A DNA stretch of 64,000 nt, taken from assembly GCA_022402525.1 (NCBI GenBank), contig JAKRSB010000089.1, forward strand, positions 62,001-126,000, given 5' to 3'. Below, piece by piece: positions 7,734 to 17,076 of the stretch. The position numbers and the translations under genes are program-made. Source of the stretch: Thermosynechococcaceae cyanobacterium MS004. GTDB taxonomy: Bacteria > Cyanobacteriota > Cyanobacteriia > Thermosynechococcales > Thermosynechococcaceae. Under the pieces are notes generated by a model. The model was not told the origin of the DNA. It saw only the letters and a program-made list of their open reading frames with translations, and made no database searches. Position 1 is the stretch's first letter; each line of letters starts with the position of its first letter.

Positions 7734-9308
7734 CTAAGCGGTTGGTGTTGCTACAACATTTAGCTGCCCTGTCAACGAATCTAATGAATCCAGCTTAGTC
7801 AACTGCTGTAGGTAAGGCTGATAAACACTCAGCTCATAGCCGTTCTGTACCAAAAATTGGGCTACCTCCAAATTGCTCCCCTGAGACCCTGCAATATTTT
7901 CATACAATATGACAGGCGCAAACTCCGCTAAAAGCCGCTGTGCGCCCTGCAAAACATTTATCTCGTGCCCCTCTGCGTCGAGCTTTAATAAATTAACTGC
8001 GCCAAGCTGCTCCGTGGCAATCAGGCTATCCAGCGTTATGCAGGGCACCTCAACCACCTGCCCCGATGTAACCTCCACATCCTCTGCAATGACCTCATTC
8101 AGCTCACTTGCCCCGTGAAGCGCTAGACGAAGGTTGCCCGTGCGATCGCTTGCTGCTGCGCCGTACACCTTTACCCAATCAAACTGATTAACACGACAAG
8201 TTTCTTCTAAATAGCTTACGCAGGCCGGGAACGGTTCGATCGCAATCACCTTACCCGTTGTCCCCACCCTTGTGGCGGCGCTAAAGGTATAAACCCCAGC
8301 ATTAGCCCCCACATCAATCACCGTCATGCCAGGTTTTAGCCAACTGCGCCAAAACTCCATCTCACTTTCAAACCAGTCCCCCTCACCCAGCAGCACACTT
8401 GTCACAATGCTCTTGAGGCTGGGCTGTACCGCCAGCGTGACCCCTTGATCAAAAGGCACGTAGGTAAATAAGCTATCTGGACTAGCCTTTGTCCAAACCA
8501 AACCAGGATCCGAACTTTCTTGCTGGAGCGCTTGTGCTTCAGTCCAGTAATGATGCGCCACCGAGAGATCTCCTAAATCCCGATAGGCAAGCGCCAAGCT
8601 TTGCAGCACAGTCGCATTGTGGGGTGCCAGCCGCCGCGCATTATGAAGACTAATAAAACCCTCGACCCGCTGCGCCATAGCAGAGGCAATTCCCTGCTTG
8701 AGCTGGAAACTTGGCATCTTCGGATTTATCTGAACTGCCACAGAGAGTGCATGAACGCCCGTCGAGTTGTAAAAAATCTGCGCTGAACGTACAAAGACTT
8801 GATTCAGGTACTGATAGGCTTGCGTCACCCCATCCTGAACTGATTCGTACAGTTCCTCCATAACCTGAGCCTGGTCAATGGCGCGACCATACCAACTTGC
8901 GGGAAAGTAAATAAGACCCATAGGAATATCGCCATTATCAGCCTCTAACGAAATCTGAAGCTGAAGCAGTACAGCAAAAGCTTGCTGATGAGCCGCACGA
9001 AACCCGCCCGTCAGCACCTTAGCCACAAAGCCATGAGCCTTACAGAGCGGAAAATTGCTCTCACCTTCACTAAACGCATCCTGTGCCAGCTCTAATAGAG
9101 AAGCTTTCAGCGACAAATCATCACAGTCTTGAGCCTGAATTAGTGCCGCAACCCCTACATTATTTAAGTCCTGCCCAGAAGTAGGGGCATCCCAATCCGT
9201 TGCAGAGCAAATTGTATCCAGGGTTTGCTTTACAGCGTCACTAACCTGCCACCCTAACTGGTACAGAGACTCTAGGTAAGACTGCGTTGCTTCACTGGCC
9301 ATACACAT
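7734..9308 (-). CDS. Helical-repeat protein with C-terminal FkbM methyltransferase domain
   Basis: A 524-residue protein. Residues 1-270 are helical and TPR-like, including the clear repeat around NARRLAPHNATVLQSLALAY. The FkbM domain follows (about 315-500): GMTVIDVGANAGVYTFSA (motif I), VIAIEPFPACVSYLEE, TLDSLI and LLKLDAEGHEINVLQGA, the full family signature with D-A-E-G. It therefore looks catalytically intact, unlike its neighbour at 5762, which has a variant signature. O-methylation of a surface glycan is the probable activity. The start is ATG 9308 (second ATG two codons on). It sits between two Rpn genes in the same orientation. Confidence 0.85.
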   Translation of the reverse strand: MCMASEATQSYLESLYQLGWQVSDAVKQTLDTICSATDWDAPTSGQDLNNVGVAALIQAQDCDDLSLKASLLELAQDAFSEGESNFPLCKAHGFVAKVLTGGFRAAHQQAFAVLLQLQISLEADNGDIPMGLIYFPASWYGRAIDQAQVMEELYESVQDGVTQAYQYLNQVFVRSAQIFYNSTGVHALSVAVQINPKMPSFQLKQGIASAMAQRVEGFISLHNARRLAPHNATVLQSLALAYRDLGDLSVAHHYWTEAQALQQESSDPGLVWTKASPDSLFTYVPFDQGVTLAVQPSLKSIVTSVLLGEGDWFESEMEFWRSWLKPGMTVIDVGANAGVYTFSAATRVGTTGKVIAIEPFPACVSYLEETCRVNQFDWVKVYGAAASDRTGNLRLALHGASELNEVIAEDVEVTSGQVVEVPCITLDSLIATEQLGAVNLLKLDAEGHEINVLQGAQRLLAEFAPVILYENIAGSQGSNLEVAQFLVQNGYELSVYQPYLQQLTKLDSLDSLTGQLNVVATPTA

Positions 9309-9353
9309 TACGGATAAAAACGGCGAATCGCTTTATCAGTATGCCCACATACC

Positions 9354-9593
9354 GTGCGATCGCATTCCCTCTGGTTCAACCCAGTTGCGTGAATTAGCTT
9401 GAGACGTGCGATCGTAGCCAGTCTGGTAGGTCAGTGCGATCGCCTTCCCTCTAGCTCAACCCAGTTGAGTGGGTTAGGCTGAGACGTGCGATCATAGCCA
9501 GTCTGATAGGTCAGTGCGATCGCCTTCCCTCTAGCTCAACTCAGTTGCGTGAATTAGGTTAAGACGTGCGATCGTAGCCAGTTTAGTAGATCA
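9354..9593. repeat. Three tandem copies of an 80-bp repeat
   Basis: Exact 80-bp period: 9354-9433, 9434-9513, 9514-9593. Each copy starts GTGCGATCGC, holds a small hairpin (CAACCCA / TGGGTTA type) and ends CAGTCTGGTAGGTCA or close to it. Read on the minus strand, each copy contains the last dozen codons of an Rpn-family gene (WLRSHV then stop); the third copy is the real 3' end of the gene at 9554. Two more dispersed copies lie at 10496 and 11402. Confidence 0.95.
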
Positions 9594-10444
9594 GAGTTAG
9601 CCTTGAAATCCAATAGTGCTTCTCCCAAGTCTTCAAGCTGCGGTAAAGATAGCGCCTGTACCTGCGCCTGTATCTCTGGAGAAAGTTCACCGATGCGACG
9701 CACTAACAGACGCAGGACAAGTCTTACTTCCCCCTCTCGAAGCCCTTCTTGTCGTCCCTCCTGCCGTCCCTCTTGTCGTCCCTCCTGCCGCCCTTCTTGT
9801 CGTCCCTCTTGTAAAAATTCTTCTCGCCACTCTTGATAGATCACAGACTGCTGCATGATTTCTCTCCGAAGCACCTGATTGATGAAGTCTTGCTTCAATG
9901 TTAACCCAGCCAAAATCCCCGCCGATGCCGCTACATTACTCTGCACCCTTAAGTCAGGTATTGTCTCTACCTTCGCCGCCACCTGCCGCAAAGTTTGCGC
10001 CTTGTCAGAGGTTTGGCTCAATACAGCCAAAGGCAATAATCCCGTCGCCTCCAGAAATGGCTGGGTGGGCTGTTCCCATAAGCGAATGACTTCAAATTCG
10101 TGTCGCATCTTGGCTGTCTCAAAAGTCGTTTGATCAATCAATTCAGACCGACTGGGGGTGAGATAAACCACGACCTGCTGTATCCGCTTTCTAGGAAAAC
10201 GACGATAAATTCGGAGGTAATAGTCCGCCATCCGAAAGGCCATAGTCGGGTCTGGCTCGGTTTGAAATTCAGCATGGAGTACCACATCGGCAGAACCCAT
10301 CAAAATCAATGAATCGGCTCGAATCGGCTCCAGGGAAAGTTCGGTGGGGCTCAGTTTTGAGAGGGAGATCGGTTCACCGAGTAGCCAAGTGGCAAAATCA
10401 GCGGGAAAACTCTCTGCTAAAAATTTACAGGTCGGGTCAATCAT
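9554..10444 (-). CDS. Rpn-family nuclease (PD-(D/E)xK N-terminus + DUF4351)
   Basis: A 296-residue relative of the recombination-promoting nucleases. The N-terminal core shows the Asp-bearing ADSLILMG strand, HAEFQTEPDPTM (E-x-Q) and QVVVYLTP. A QEGR tetrapeptide repeated about six times (near residues 215-240, 12-bp DNA unit) forms a charged coiled linker. The C-terminal DUF4351-type module runs LRLLVRRIG to LLNWLRSHV. The last codons are encoded by an 80-bp repeat copy. Family members are predicted nucleases and often move as gene families; the nearby pseudogene at 11442 and the tail remnants are from close relatives. The ATG at 10444 is the only good start. Confidence 0.88.
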   Translation of the reverse strand: MIDPTCKFLAESFPADFATWLLGEPISLSKLSPTELSLEPIRADSLILMGSADVVLHAEFQTEPDPTMAFRMADYYLRIYRRFPRKRIQQVVVYLTPSRSELIDQTTFETAKMRHEFEVIRLWEQPTQPFLEATGLLPLAVLSQTSDKAQTLRQVAAKVETIPDLRVQSNVAASAGILAGLTLKQDFINQVLRREIMQQSVIYQEWREEFLQEGRQEGRQEGRQEGRQEGRQEGLREGEVRLVLRLLVRRIGELSPEIQAQVQALSLPQLEDLGEALLDFKANSDLLNWLRSHVLT

Positions 10445-10495
10445 GAGGCGATTGTACCGGAGAAGGTCTATCTGTCCGTAGTCGGCTCACATCCA

Positions 10496-10575
10496 GAGCG
10501 ATCGCCTTCCCTCTAGCCCAACTCAGTTGCGTGGGCTAGGTGGAGACGTGCGATCGTAGCCAGTTTAGTAAATCT
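10496..10575. repeat. Dispersed copy of the 80-bp Rpn-tail repeat
   Basis: About 85% identical to the copies at 9354-9593. On the minus strand it still encodes the last Rpn residues (LLNWLRSHVST, stop), but nothing of the rest of such a gene remains; the sequence beyond is the end of hepT. Confidence 0.9.
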
Positions 10576-10616
10576 GAGGCAGTTTTAAAAATAAGAGGCA
10601 TCTCTCAAAAAAACCG

Positions 10617-10958
10617 TTATTGTTCCCATCGAAGAATTTTTCTCACCTCAGCATCTAACTCAGGGATTTTATTGCTGACCACATCCCACACAATATCGTA
10701 GTCAACACCAAAATAATTGTGGATTAGGCGATCACGCATTACAGCCATCGCTCGCCATTCAACAGCCGTGTGCCTTTGCCGTAATGCATCTGGCAAATGT
10801 TTGGCAGCCTCGCCAATGATCTCAATACTTCGGACGTAGGCGCGCTTTAGCGTTTCATCCTGCATAAACATCGCCTTATCGACCTCTCTAACGCTGTTGA
10901 TCACATAGGCTGTCTCGTCCAGAATATGCCGCAGATATTCATCCGCTGACGGAGACAT
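10617..10958 (-). CDS. hepT: HepT-type HEPN ribonuclease toxin
   Basis: A 113-residue all-helical protein (DUF86/HepT). The RNase motif R-x4-6-H is present as [20 protein letters not shown], with the Tyr three residues after His that is the site AMPylated by the partner in characterised MntA/HepT pairs. Also conserved: YLRHILDE at the start, [15 protein letters not shown] in the middle. The ATG at 10958 has AGGT five bases upstream and lies inside the end of mntA (20-bp overlap), so the two are translationally coupled. Family knowledge: HepT cleaves tRNA or mRNA and is silenced by MntA. Confidence 0.93.
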   Translation of the reverse strand: MSPSADEYLRHILDETAYVINSVREVDKAMFMQDETLKRAYVRSIEIIGEAAKHLPDALRQRHTAVEWRAMAVMRDRLIHNYFGVDYDIVWDVVSNKIPELDAEVRKILRWEQ

Positions 10959-11253
10959 ATTCAACCTCAGCTAAAATGTGCGCACCAATATAGGGACTTA
11001 AAGACTCAACAGTAATTAGATCTACCGCTCTCTCAAATAGGTCTTCTAAAAAAAAAGATAGGTGCATAAAATTATCAAATGTCTTTTTCTCTGGCTCAAA
11101 GGCCACCAGGATATCTACATCACTCTGCGCATGGATGCCAGAATCTCGCACAAATGACCCAAACACCCCACACTGCGTCACCCCAAAAGCTCTTAACTCT
11201 TGCTTATGGTTCGTCAAAAGAGATAAAACTTGTTTTTTAGTTTGGATAGACAT
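10939..11253 (-). CDS. mntA: MntA-type nucleotidyltransferase antitoxin
   Basis: A 104-residue minimal nucleotidyltransferase. The active-site pattern GSF-x-R...SDVDILV is complete ([25 protein letters not shown]), followed by the third acidic residue in AVDLITVE. In characterised pairs MntA neutralises HepT by attaching AMP groups to a Tyr rather than by binding alone. Start chosen at ATG 11253; the open frame runs further up to a TTG at 11328, but those residues (two near-repeats of NWHQEQLA/MSI context) are not typical. It overlaps hepT and the pair lies between two 80-bp Rpn-tail repeats. Confidence 0.93.
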   Translation of the reverse strand: MSIQTKKQVLSLLTNHKQELRAFGVTQCGVFGSFVRDSGIHAQSDVDILVAFEPEKKTFDNFMHLSFFLEDLFERAVDLITVESLSPYIGAHILAEVEYVSVSG

Positions 11254-11401
11254 TGTTCTTGATGCCAATTGCTCTTGATGCCAATTAAATGTCATTGGGC
11301 GCTGGGCATTTGCTGTATCACAAGCCAAACTCCAAAGATTTTTACCCTCTCTGGCAAAGAAAAGAAATGGTTCATGGGATTATGGTCAGTTTAGCAAATG
11401 C

Positions 11402-11481
11402 ATGCGATCGCCTTCCCTCTGGTTCAACTCAGTTGCGTGGGTTAGGTGGAGACGTGCGATCGTAGCCAGTCTGGTAGGTCA
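11402..11481. repeat. Dispersed copy of the 80-bp Rpn-tail repeat
   Basis: Fifth copy, at the end of the Rpn pseudogene. It keeps the start ATGCGATCGCC, the hairpin and the CAGTCTGGTAGGTCA end. Confidence 0.92.
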
Positions 11482-11800
11482 GAGTTAGCCTTAAAATCCA
11501 ATCGTGCTTCTCCCAAGTCTTCAAGCTGTGGTAGAGATAGCGCCTGCACCTCCGGCTTCATTCACCCAGCCAGAATCTCTGCGGAGGCCGCAACATTACT
11601 CTGTACTCTCAATTTTGCAATGGTTTCTGCCTTTGCCACCACTTGCCCCAGGATTTTTGGTTTATATAGCGTTTGGGTCAAAATTGCTAAAGGCAGTAGT
11701 CCTGCTGATTCCAGAAATGGTTGAGTAGGCTGCTCCTATTGCCGAATGGTTTCAAATCCATGCCGAACTATTCTCATGCTGTATCGTGGCCGCTTCAAAT
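11442..11800 (-). pseudogene. Rpn-family nuclease remnant, internally deleted
   Basis: Minus-strand translation matches the gene at 9554 closely but in pieces. From the 5' side: F-E-T-I-R then a stop where the intact gene has Trp (RLWEQ versus RQ-stop-EQ), then PTQPFLESAGLLPLAIL, VAKAETIAKLRVQSNVAASAEILAG, then a TGA, then a jump straight to VQALSLPQLEDLGEA and the WLRSHVST tail. About 85 residues, including the QEGR linker, are missing, and a frameshift lies near 11780. Nothing recognisable of the N-terminal nuclease core remains beyond about 11800. It is therefore a dead, shortened copy. Confidence 0.88.
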
Positions 11801-12034
11801 CCCTTTTGATGACCTGTCAACTGTAGGGAAGCTGAAAACGCTCTCCAAAACTTTTAAGGCACCTCTCAGGAACCGCTCACTGCGGGATAAGTTTGGGGCA
11901 TTAGTCTTGATTTTAGTCTTGATTCATGAGCTGAAATTCAATCGAAAATTGCTCGCAAAGCGGTTGAATCATTCAAGACCTAGCCAAACCGGTTAGATAG
12001 GCCCATTTTTATTACAGAAGGACATTCACACATC
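11801..12034. other. Non-coding stretch before the YHS gene
   Basis: No gene is recognised. It follows the Rpn pseudogene. The segment ACTTTTAAGGCACCTCTCAG (11850-11869) resembles the right end of the MITE, but no left end was found, so it is not called as a copy. Confidence 0.5.
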
Positions 12035-12574
12035 ATGAAAGCTACCGACCTGGCAGCCCTAGCCGTTGCGAGTACATTAATAATCGGAGTTTTGGGCAGC
12101 ATGAGCGCCTCGGCTTTCCGCCCTGCATCTCCTGCTGAGTCAAACTCTGCACAGAAAATTGCTAAAACTGCGGAGACTCGTCACCCTAAGGTCTATACCG
12201 AAAACGGCGTTGCGCTGGATGGCCAAGATGTCGTTGCCTACTTTACTCAAAGCGCTGTGGTGAAAGGTAGCGCGCAGTATGCACACCGCTGGCAGGGGGC
12301 CCGTTGGCTATTCTCTAGTAAAGCAAACCGCGATTTATTTGCCAAAAACCCTGGAAAGTATGGGCCTCAGTATGGCGGCTACTGCGCCAAGGCGGCAGCA
12401 GGTGGAGTCTTGGCAACAACGGTGCCCACGGCCTGGGAAGTTCGGGATGGCAAGCTCTACCTGAACTATAGTGCAGATGCCCAAAAAGAATGGAAACAGG
12501 ATACGGCAAGCAAAATTGTAAAGGCCAACGCCAACTGGCCTAAGATTTTGAATAACGAATCCTTAAAGAGATAG
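12035..12574 (+). CDS. Exported YHS-domain protein
   Basis: A 179-residue protein with a signal peptide (hydrophobic residues about 6-24, cleavage near SASA). The YHS-type fold covers about residues 55-150: VYTENGVALDGQDVVAYF at its start, then ARWLFSSKANRDLFAKNPGKYGPQYGGYCAKA, the region that binds metal in related YHS proteins (Cys and His pattern partly kept: YCA). Family members are periplasmic and of unknown function; a metal-related role is inferred only. An AGAAGGAC ribosome site precedes the ATG. It is a single gene between the accessory zone and aconitase. Confidence 0.85.
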   Translation: MKATDLAALAVASTLIIGVLGSMSASAFRPASPAESNSAQKIAKTAETRHPKVYTENGVALDGQDVVAYFTQSAVVKGSAQYAHRWQGARWLFSSKANRDLFAKNPGKYGPQYGGYCAKAAAGGVLATTVPTAWEVRDGKLYLNYSADAQKEWKQDTASKIVKANANWPKILNNESLKR

Positions 12575-12703
12575 TCTCCAGACTTTCCAGCCGCTCTAGC
12601 ATTACGGAGCAAGCCAGAGCGATCGCCTAGAACCTAAAGAGCGATCGCTCTGGTTGAGCATTAGCTGAGCCATCTTGGATACCCAACTCAAGCGATCGCT
12701 CAC

Positions 12704-15295
12704 TTAAGCGCTGGCAGTCACGAGTTTTGACTCTTCTTCTTTCGAGATCACCCGTCCCTCATCTTCAAAGCCAGAAATCTGGTCAAAGTTGAGGTAGCGA
12801 TAGAGGTCTGCGGCAAAGGGATCAATTTTGTTTTGGACAATATCCATGTATTCCTGCACCGTAGGAATCTTGCCCAAAAGCGCGCAGACAGCAGCTAGCT
12901 CCGCAGAACCCAGGTAGACCTGTGCGCCTTTGCCCATGCGGTTGTTGAAATTTCGGGTGGAGGTTGAAAAGACCGTCACCCCATCATCTACCCGCGCCTG
13001 GTTTCCCATGCAGAGGCTGCATCCTGGGACTTCGGTGCGGGCATTAGCCGCCACAAAAATATCGTAAATGCCCTCCGCCCTCAACTGCTGCTCATCCATG
13101 CGCGTGGGGGGCGCAATCCACAGCCGTACCTTCACCTCGCCTGCCCCTTCTAGAATTTTGGCGGCGGCGCGGTAGTGGCCAATATTGGTCATACAGGAGC
13201 CAATAAAGACTTCTTGGATGGGGTCGCCTGCACATTCAGAGATCAGCTTAATGTTATCGGGGTCGTTGGGGGCAGCCACTAGTGGCTCGATGATCTGGTC
13301 GAGATCAACTTCAATAATTTCGGCATACTCGGCATCTGCGTCGGCCTTCATGAGCTGAGGATTCGCCAGCCATTCTTCCATTTTGCGGACGCGGCGCAAA
13401 ATGGTGCGGGCATCGCCATAACCGCGAGCCACCATATTCTTGAGCAGCGCGACGTTGGAGCTGAGATATTCTGCCACCGTGTCAGGGCTGAGGGCGATCG
13501 CACTGCCAGCGGCAGAGCGCTCTGCAGTGGCGTCCGTTAGCTCAAAGGCTTGCTCTAGCTTCAGATCGGGTAGCCCTTCCATTTCAATAATTTTGCCGGA
13601 GTAGATATTTTTCTTATTCTCCTTGGCCACGGTTAGGCTTCCCTGCTGAATGGCCACATAAGGAATAGCATTGACCACATCCCGCAGTGTCACTCCGGGC
13701 TGGAGGCTACCCTTGAAGCGCACCAAGACTGACTCCGGCATATCCAACGGCATCACGCCCAGAGCCGCCGCAAAGGCCACCAGTCCAGACCCAGCAGGGA
13801 AAGAAATTCCCAAAGGAAAGCGCGTGTGGGAGTCTCCTCCGGTGCCGACGGTATCCGGAAGCAGCATTCGATTCAGCCAGGAGTGAATAATGCCGTCCCC
13901 TGGACGCAGAGACACGCCACCCCGTGAGGTAATAAAGTCTGGCAGCTCTTGATGGGTCTTAAGATCGACAGGCTTGGGGTAGGCGGCGGTGTGGCAGAAG
14001 CTCTGCATGACTAAATCGGCACTAAACCCTAAGCAGGCCAGCTCTTTTAGCTCATCGCGGGTCATGGGGCCAGTGGTGTCCTGGGAGCCCACGGTGGTCA
14101 TAAGTGGTTCGCAGGAGGTACCGGGACGGACACCGGGTAGGCCACAGGCTTTGCCCACCATTTTTTGGGCAAGGGTAAAGCCTTTGCCCGAATCCACAGG
14201 CGACTTGGGGCGGATAAACAGTGGACTAGGGGGCAAGCCCTGGTCAGCGCGGATCTTATCGGTGAGGGTGCGGCCAATTAAGAGCGGAATCCGTCCTCCA
14301 GCTCGCACCTCATCCAAGATGGTGTCGGGCTTCAGGGTGAAGGTGGAGATGACGGTACCGCTGGCGTCTGTGATTTCGCCTTTGTAGGGATAGATCGTAA
14401 TGACATCGCCTGTTTCGAGTGCGGTGACATCGCACTCAATGGGCAGTGCGCCGGAATCTTCGGCGGTGTTGAAGAAAATGGGAGCAATTTTGCTGCCGAG
14501 CACGAACCCACCCCCGCGCTTGTTGGGTACGAAGGGGACATCGTCGCCCACATGCCACAGCACTGAGTTAATGGCGGATTTGCGGGAAGAACCCGTCCCC
14601 ACTACATCCCCCACGTAGGCAACGGGATGCCCCTTTTTCTTGAGTTCGACAATGGTTTCTAGAGATCCAGGCTGACGGGTTTCTAGCATGGCCAAGGCGT
14701 GAAGCGGGATATCGGGACGGGTGGTGGCGTGGGTGGCGGGGGATAGGTCGTCGGTGTTGGTTTCGCCAGGAACTTTGAAGACGGTGACGGTAATGGCTTC
14801 AGCAAGGGTGGGGCGACTGGTAAACCATTCGGCCTCTGACCAAGATTGAATGACCTGCTGGGCGTAGATATTTCCACCTTCGGCCAGCTCTTGCACGTCG
14901 TGATAGGCATCGTAAACCAGGAGGGTTTTGCTGAGGGCTTCGGCGGCAGTGGTGGCGATCGCCGTATCTTCGACCTGCATTAAATCAATCAATGACCGCA
15001 CGTTGTACCCCCCACCCATAGTGCCCAACAGCACTACGGCCTCTTGGGACGAGAGGAGTGGGCTGGTGACCGTACCCTGGGCGATCGCCGTCAAGAAGCC
15101 CGCCTTCACATAGGCGGCTGGGTCTACACCAGGCGGAACGCGATCGCGCAGGAGATGGAGGAGAAAATCAGCTTCCCCGTCCGGTGGATGTTTCAGGAGT
15201 TCGCATAGGTCAGCCGTTTGCTCTGCGCTGAGCGGCAGCGGCGGAATCCCCAGCGCTTCACGTTCAGCAGCCTCTTGACGGTAAACCTTCAGCAT
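12704..15295 (-). CDS. acnB: Aconitate hydratase B
   Basis: An 863-residue aconitase of the AcnB type, almost the same length as the E. coli enzyme (865). AcnB interconverts citrate and isocitrate (and can act on 2-methylisocitrate) in the cytosol. The domain order is the AcnB order: N-terminal HEAT-like domain (YRQEAAEREALG start, 1-155), swivel domain next (VGTGSSRKSAINSVLW), then catalytic domains. The [4Fe-4S] ligands are seen in FIGSCMTNIG and CSLCMGNQ. It feeds 2-oxoglutarate to the GOGAT genes further along. It appears monocistronic; the start ATG 15295 matches the normal N-terminus. Confidence 0.98.
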   Translation of the reverse strand: MLKVYRQEAAEREALGIPPLPLSAEQTADLCELLKHPPDGEADFLLHLLRDRVPPGVDPAAYVKAGFLTAIAQGTVTSPLLSSQEAVVLLGTMGGGYNVRSLIDLMQVEDTAIATTAAEALSKTLLVYDAYHDVQELAEGGNIYAQQVIQSWSEAEWFTSRPTLAEAITVTVFKVPGETNTDDLSPATHATTRPDIPLHALAMLETRQPGSLETIVELKKKGHPVAYVGDVVGTGSSRKSAINSVLWHVGDDVPFVPNKRGGGFVLGSKIAPIFFNTAEDSGALPIECDVTALETGDVITIYPYKGEITDASGTVISTFTLKPDTILDEVRAGGRIPLLIGRTLTDKIRADQGLPPSPLFIRPKSPVDSGKGFTLAQKMVGKACGLPGVRPGTSCEPLMTTVGSQDTTGPMTRDELKELACLGFSADLVMQSFCHTAAYPKPVDLKTHQELPDFITSRGGVSLRPGDGIIHSWLNRMLLPDTVGTGGDSHTRFPLGISFPAGSGLVAFAAALGVMPLDMPESVLVRFKGSLQPGVTLRDVVNAIPYVAIQQGSLTVAKENKKNIYSGKIIEMEGLPDLKLEQAFELTDATAERSAAGSAIALSPDTVAEYLSSNVALLKNMVARGYGDARTILRRVRKMEEWLANPQLMKADADAEYAEIIEVDLDQIIEPLVAAPNDPDNIKLISECAGDPIQEVFIGSCMTNIGHYRAAAKILEGAGEVKVRLWIAPPTRMDEQQLRAEGIYDIFVAANARTEVPGCSLCMGNQARVDDGVTVFSTSTRNFNNRMGKGAQVYLGSAELAAVCALLGKIPTVQEYMDIVQNKIDPFAADLYRYLNFDQISGFEDEGRVISKEEESKLVTASA

Positions 15296-15687
15296 GAATC
15301 TAAACCTCTATCCCAAAACAAGACACAACTAAAACAAGACACCAGACAAGGCACAATTCAGTTCACTCGCACATCAACCCACCCAAAATTGGCAAGCAGA
15401 ATGCAAACATAAATTAATTGCTTGTCCAACGGATTTACTCATACAGCACAGCGCAATATTCAGCCCATTCTGACAGACTCTCGCCTCCCATTTCGGTAAA
15501 ATTCATAGCAGCTTTATGGACAGATTTCCTAAAGCCGAGATATCTACAGCGCTTTGCGCGACGATTAGACACATCGAGTTCTAATGAATCAAACTCTTTG
15601 GAGCTTGTGCTGTACCCAATGGATACGCAACCCGCTGTATCAACGTTCAATGAACTCAACCAATGTACTCATAACCAATGTACTCAA
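15296..15687. other. Gap between acnB and the GT2 gene
   Basis: No gene is supported. It holds an imperfect tandem duplication AAAACAAGACAC (about 15315-15345) in the acnB upstream region and another, CCAATGTACTCA, at 15661-15687. A minus-strand open frame of 74 codons (15435-15659) begins with TTG, has no ribosome site and resembles nothing known to me. Confidence 0.5.
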
Positions 15688-17076
15688 TCAGCTCACAGAA
15701 GGGTCAGACTGTCCCACATGAAGGGTCTTAACCCAGTTGAAGCGCTTTGGCCGAATCGCCATGCGCGCAGTGACGCTGGCAATGACGACAAACCAGTGCG
15801 CCATATAGAGCGTCCCCAGCGCAGACTGAAACAGCATCTGTCCCAAACCGCTTAGGTCTAAGGCAATGGGCTCCTTCTGGTGACGACGAATCCGGTTTAG
15901 TCCCGCAAACATCCCCACAAAAGACAAACTCATGGTGAGGCTGGACAGGGGCAGTAAAATCGGAGCCTGACCCAGCCAAATTGACGCCAAAGTATCCGGA
16001 ATGATAGCAGTGGGCACCACATACTGAAGCAGCCAAAACATGCCCAGGTCAAAGGTTTTTCGGAATTTGAGCCGATTCGTAATGAGCAGTGGCCAGTAGT
16101 CCAGGTAACGCTGATAGCCGCCTTCCGCCCAGCGATTGCGCTGATGCCATAGTCCAATGGTGCGGGTCACACCTTCCTCTTGCACCGTTGGAAACAGCAC
16201 CGAGGCAATATCCCACTGGTCAAGGTGTAGACGGAAGGTTAGGTCTAGATCATCGGTAATGGTTTCTTCATTCCACTGACCGCAGCGCTCCAGGGCCGTG
16301 CGCCGCACAAACTGCCCATTGCCGCGCAGCTCGCCAATTCCGCCTGTGATGTTGCGCCGCTCATGGAGGAAGGAATCCAAAATCATCTCTGCGGCTTGAC
16401 CCCGCGTCCAGAAGTTGATGTTCGCATTCGCAATCACCTTGCGCACCTGCACCGCACCCACGCTGGGATTGGCAAAGTGGGGCAGGACTGAATAAATCAG
16501 GTCGGTCTCCACCTGAGCATCGGCATCAAAGACGCCAATAAATTCTCCTTTCATCCTGGGCAGAATTTGATTGAGGGCACCGGACTTACCGCCCGTTGAC
16601 CCAGCCGCCCGCCGCATCCAGCGCAGTTGAGAATATTGAGTAGCTAAGTCAGCCAGAATCAAGGGCGTGCGATCGCTACTGTTGTCATCGACTACCCACA
16701 GCTCATAGCGATCAAGGGGATAGTCGATGGCGCAGAGCTTTTTAACAAGGACAGGAAGCACCGCCTCTTCATCCTTTGCAGACACAACTAGGGAAACAAA
16801 GGGCCACTGAGTCGGGGGCTGTGGGGACTCAGCAGGATTGCTGTCCAAAGAAAGCTGCGCTGGTGAAGCAGGCGCTAGCGGGTCGCCTGGTGTTGAGAGC
16901 AGCATTCGCAGTGCATGAATTCCCATGAGCGTCGTGAGTCCCAAGATAACCCAAGGGCCAATGGACAGAAGATGGAGCAAGATGACCATGCTCCAGATTG
17001 CGAGCAGCAACATGGCAGATTTTCGACGCCGCCCCTCGCTTCTGGGGTAGACGTGGAGCGTATTCGATGCATCCAT
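15688..17076 (-). CDS. Membrane-bound family 2 glycosyltransferase (cellulose-synthase/NAGT type)
   Basis: A 462-residue processive-type GT2 enzyme. Two N-terminal membrane segments (about 20-55) precede the catalytic domain: VVDDNSSD, GVFDADAQVE (DxD), ITDDLDLTFRL (catalytic Asp) and QRNRWAEGGYQRY (the Q-x-x-RW motif of processive enzymes). At least three C-terminal membrane helices follow (about 340-445). This is the architecture of enzymes that polymerise or transfer UDP-sugars at the inner membrane for exopolysaccharide. The exact product cannot be told. No partner gene is adjacent, so no operon context helps. Confidence 0.9.
   Translation of the reverse strand: MDASNTLHVYPRSEGRRRKSAMLLLAIWSMVILLHLLSIGPWVILGLTTLMGIHALRMLLSTPGDPLAPASPAQLSLDSNPAESPQPPTQWPFVSLVVSAKDEEAVLPVLVKKLCAIDYPLDRYELWVVDDNSSDRTPLILADLATQYSQLRWMRRAAGSTGGKSGALNQILPRMKGEFIGVFDADAQVETDLIYSVLPHFANPSVGAVQVRKVIANANINFWTRGQAAEMILDSFLHERRNITGGIGELRGNGQFVRRTALERCGQWNEETITDDLDLTFRLHLDQWDIASVLFPTVQEEGVTRTIGLWHQRNRWAEGGYQRYLDYWPLLITNRLKFRKTFDLGMFWLLQYVVPTAIIPDTLASIWLGQAPILLPLSSLTMSLSFVGMFAGLNRIRRHQKEPIALDLSGLGQMLFQSALGTLYMAHWFVVIASVTARMAIRPKRFNWVKTLHVGQSDPSVS

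Noticed and set aside
9354-9593. Regular 80-bp repeats as a possible CRISPR array
   Set aside because: The whole 80-bp period is conserved, so there are no unique spacers, and the repeats encode an Rpn gene tail. No cas gene is present.
9603-9836. Plus-strand frames rich in Pro/Ser/Cys (CRPSCRPSC)
   Set aside because: They are the reverse strand of the QEGR-repeat linker of the Rpn gene, with the regular pattern expected of a shadow frame.
11850-11869. Possible third MITE right end
   Set aside because: Only about 20 bp resemble the element, with no partner end or hairpin.
15435-15659. 74-codon minus-strand frame downstream of the GT2 gene
   Set aside because: TTG start, no ribosome site, no recognised family; it only fills a gap.
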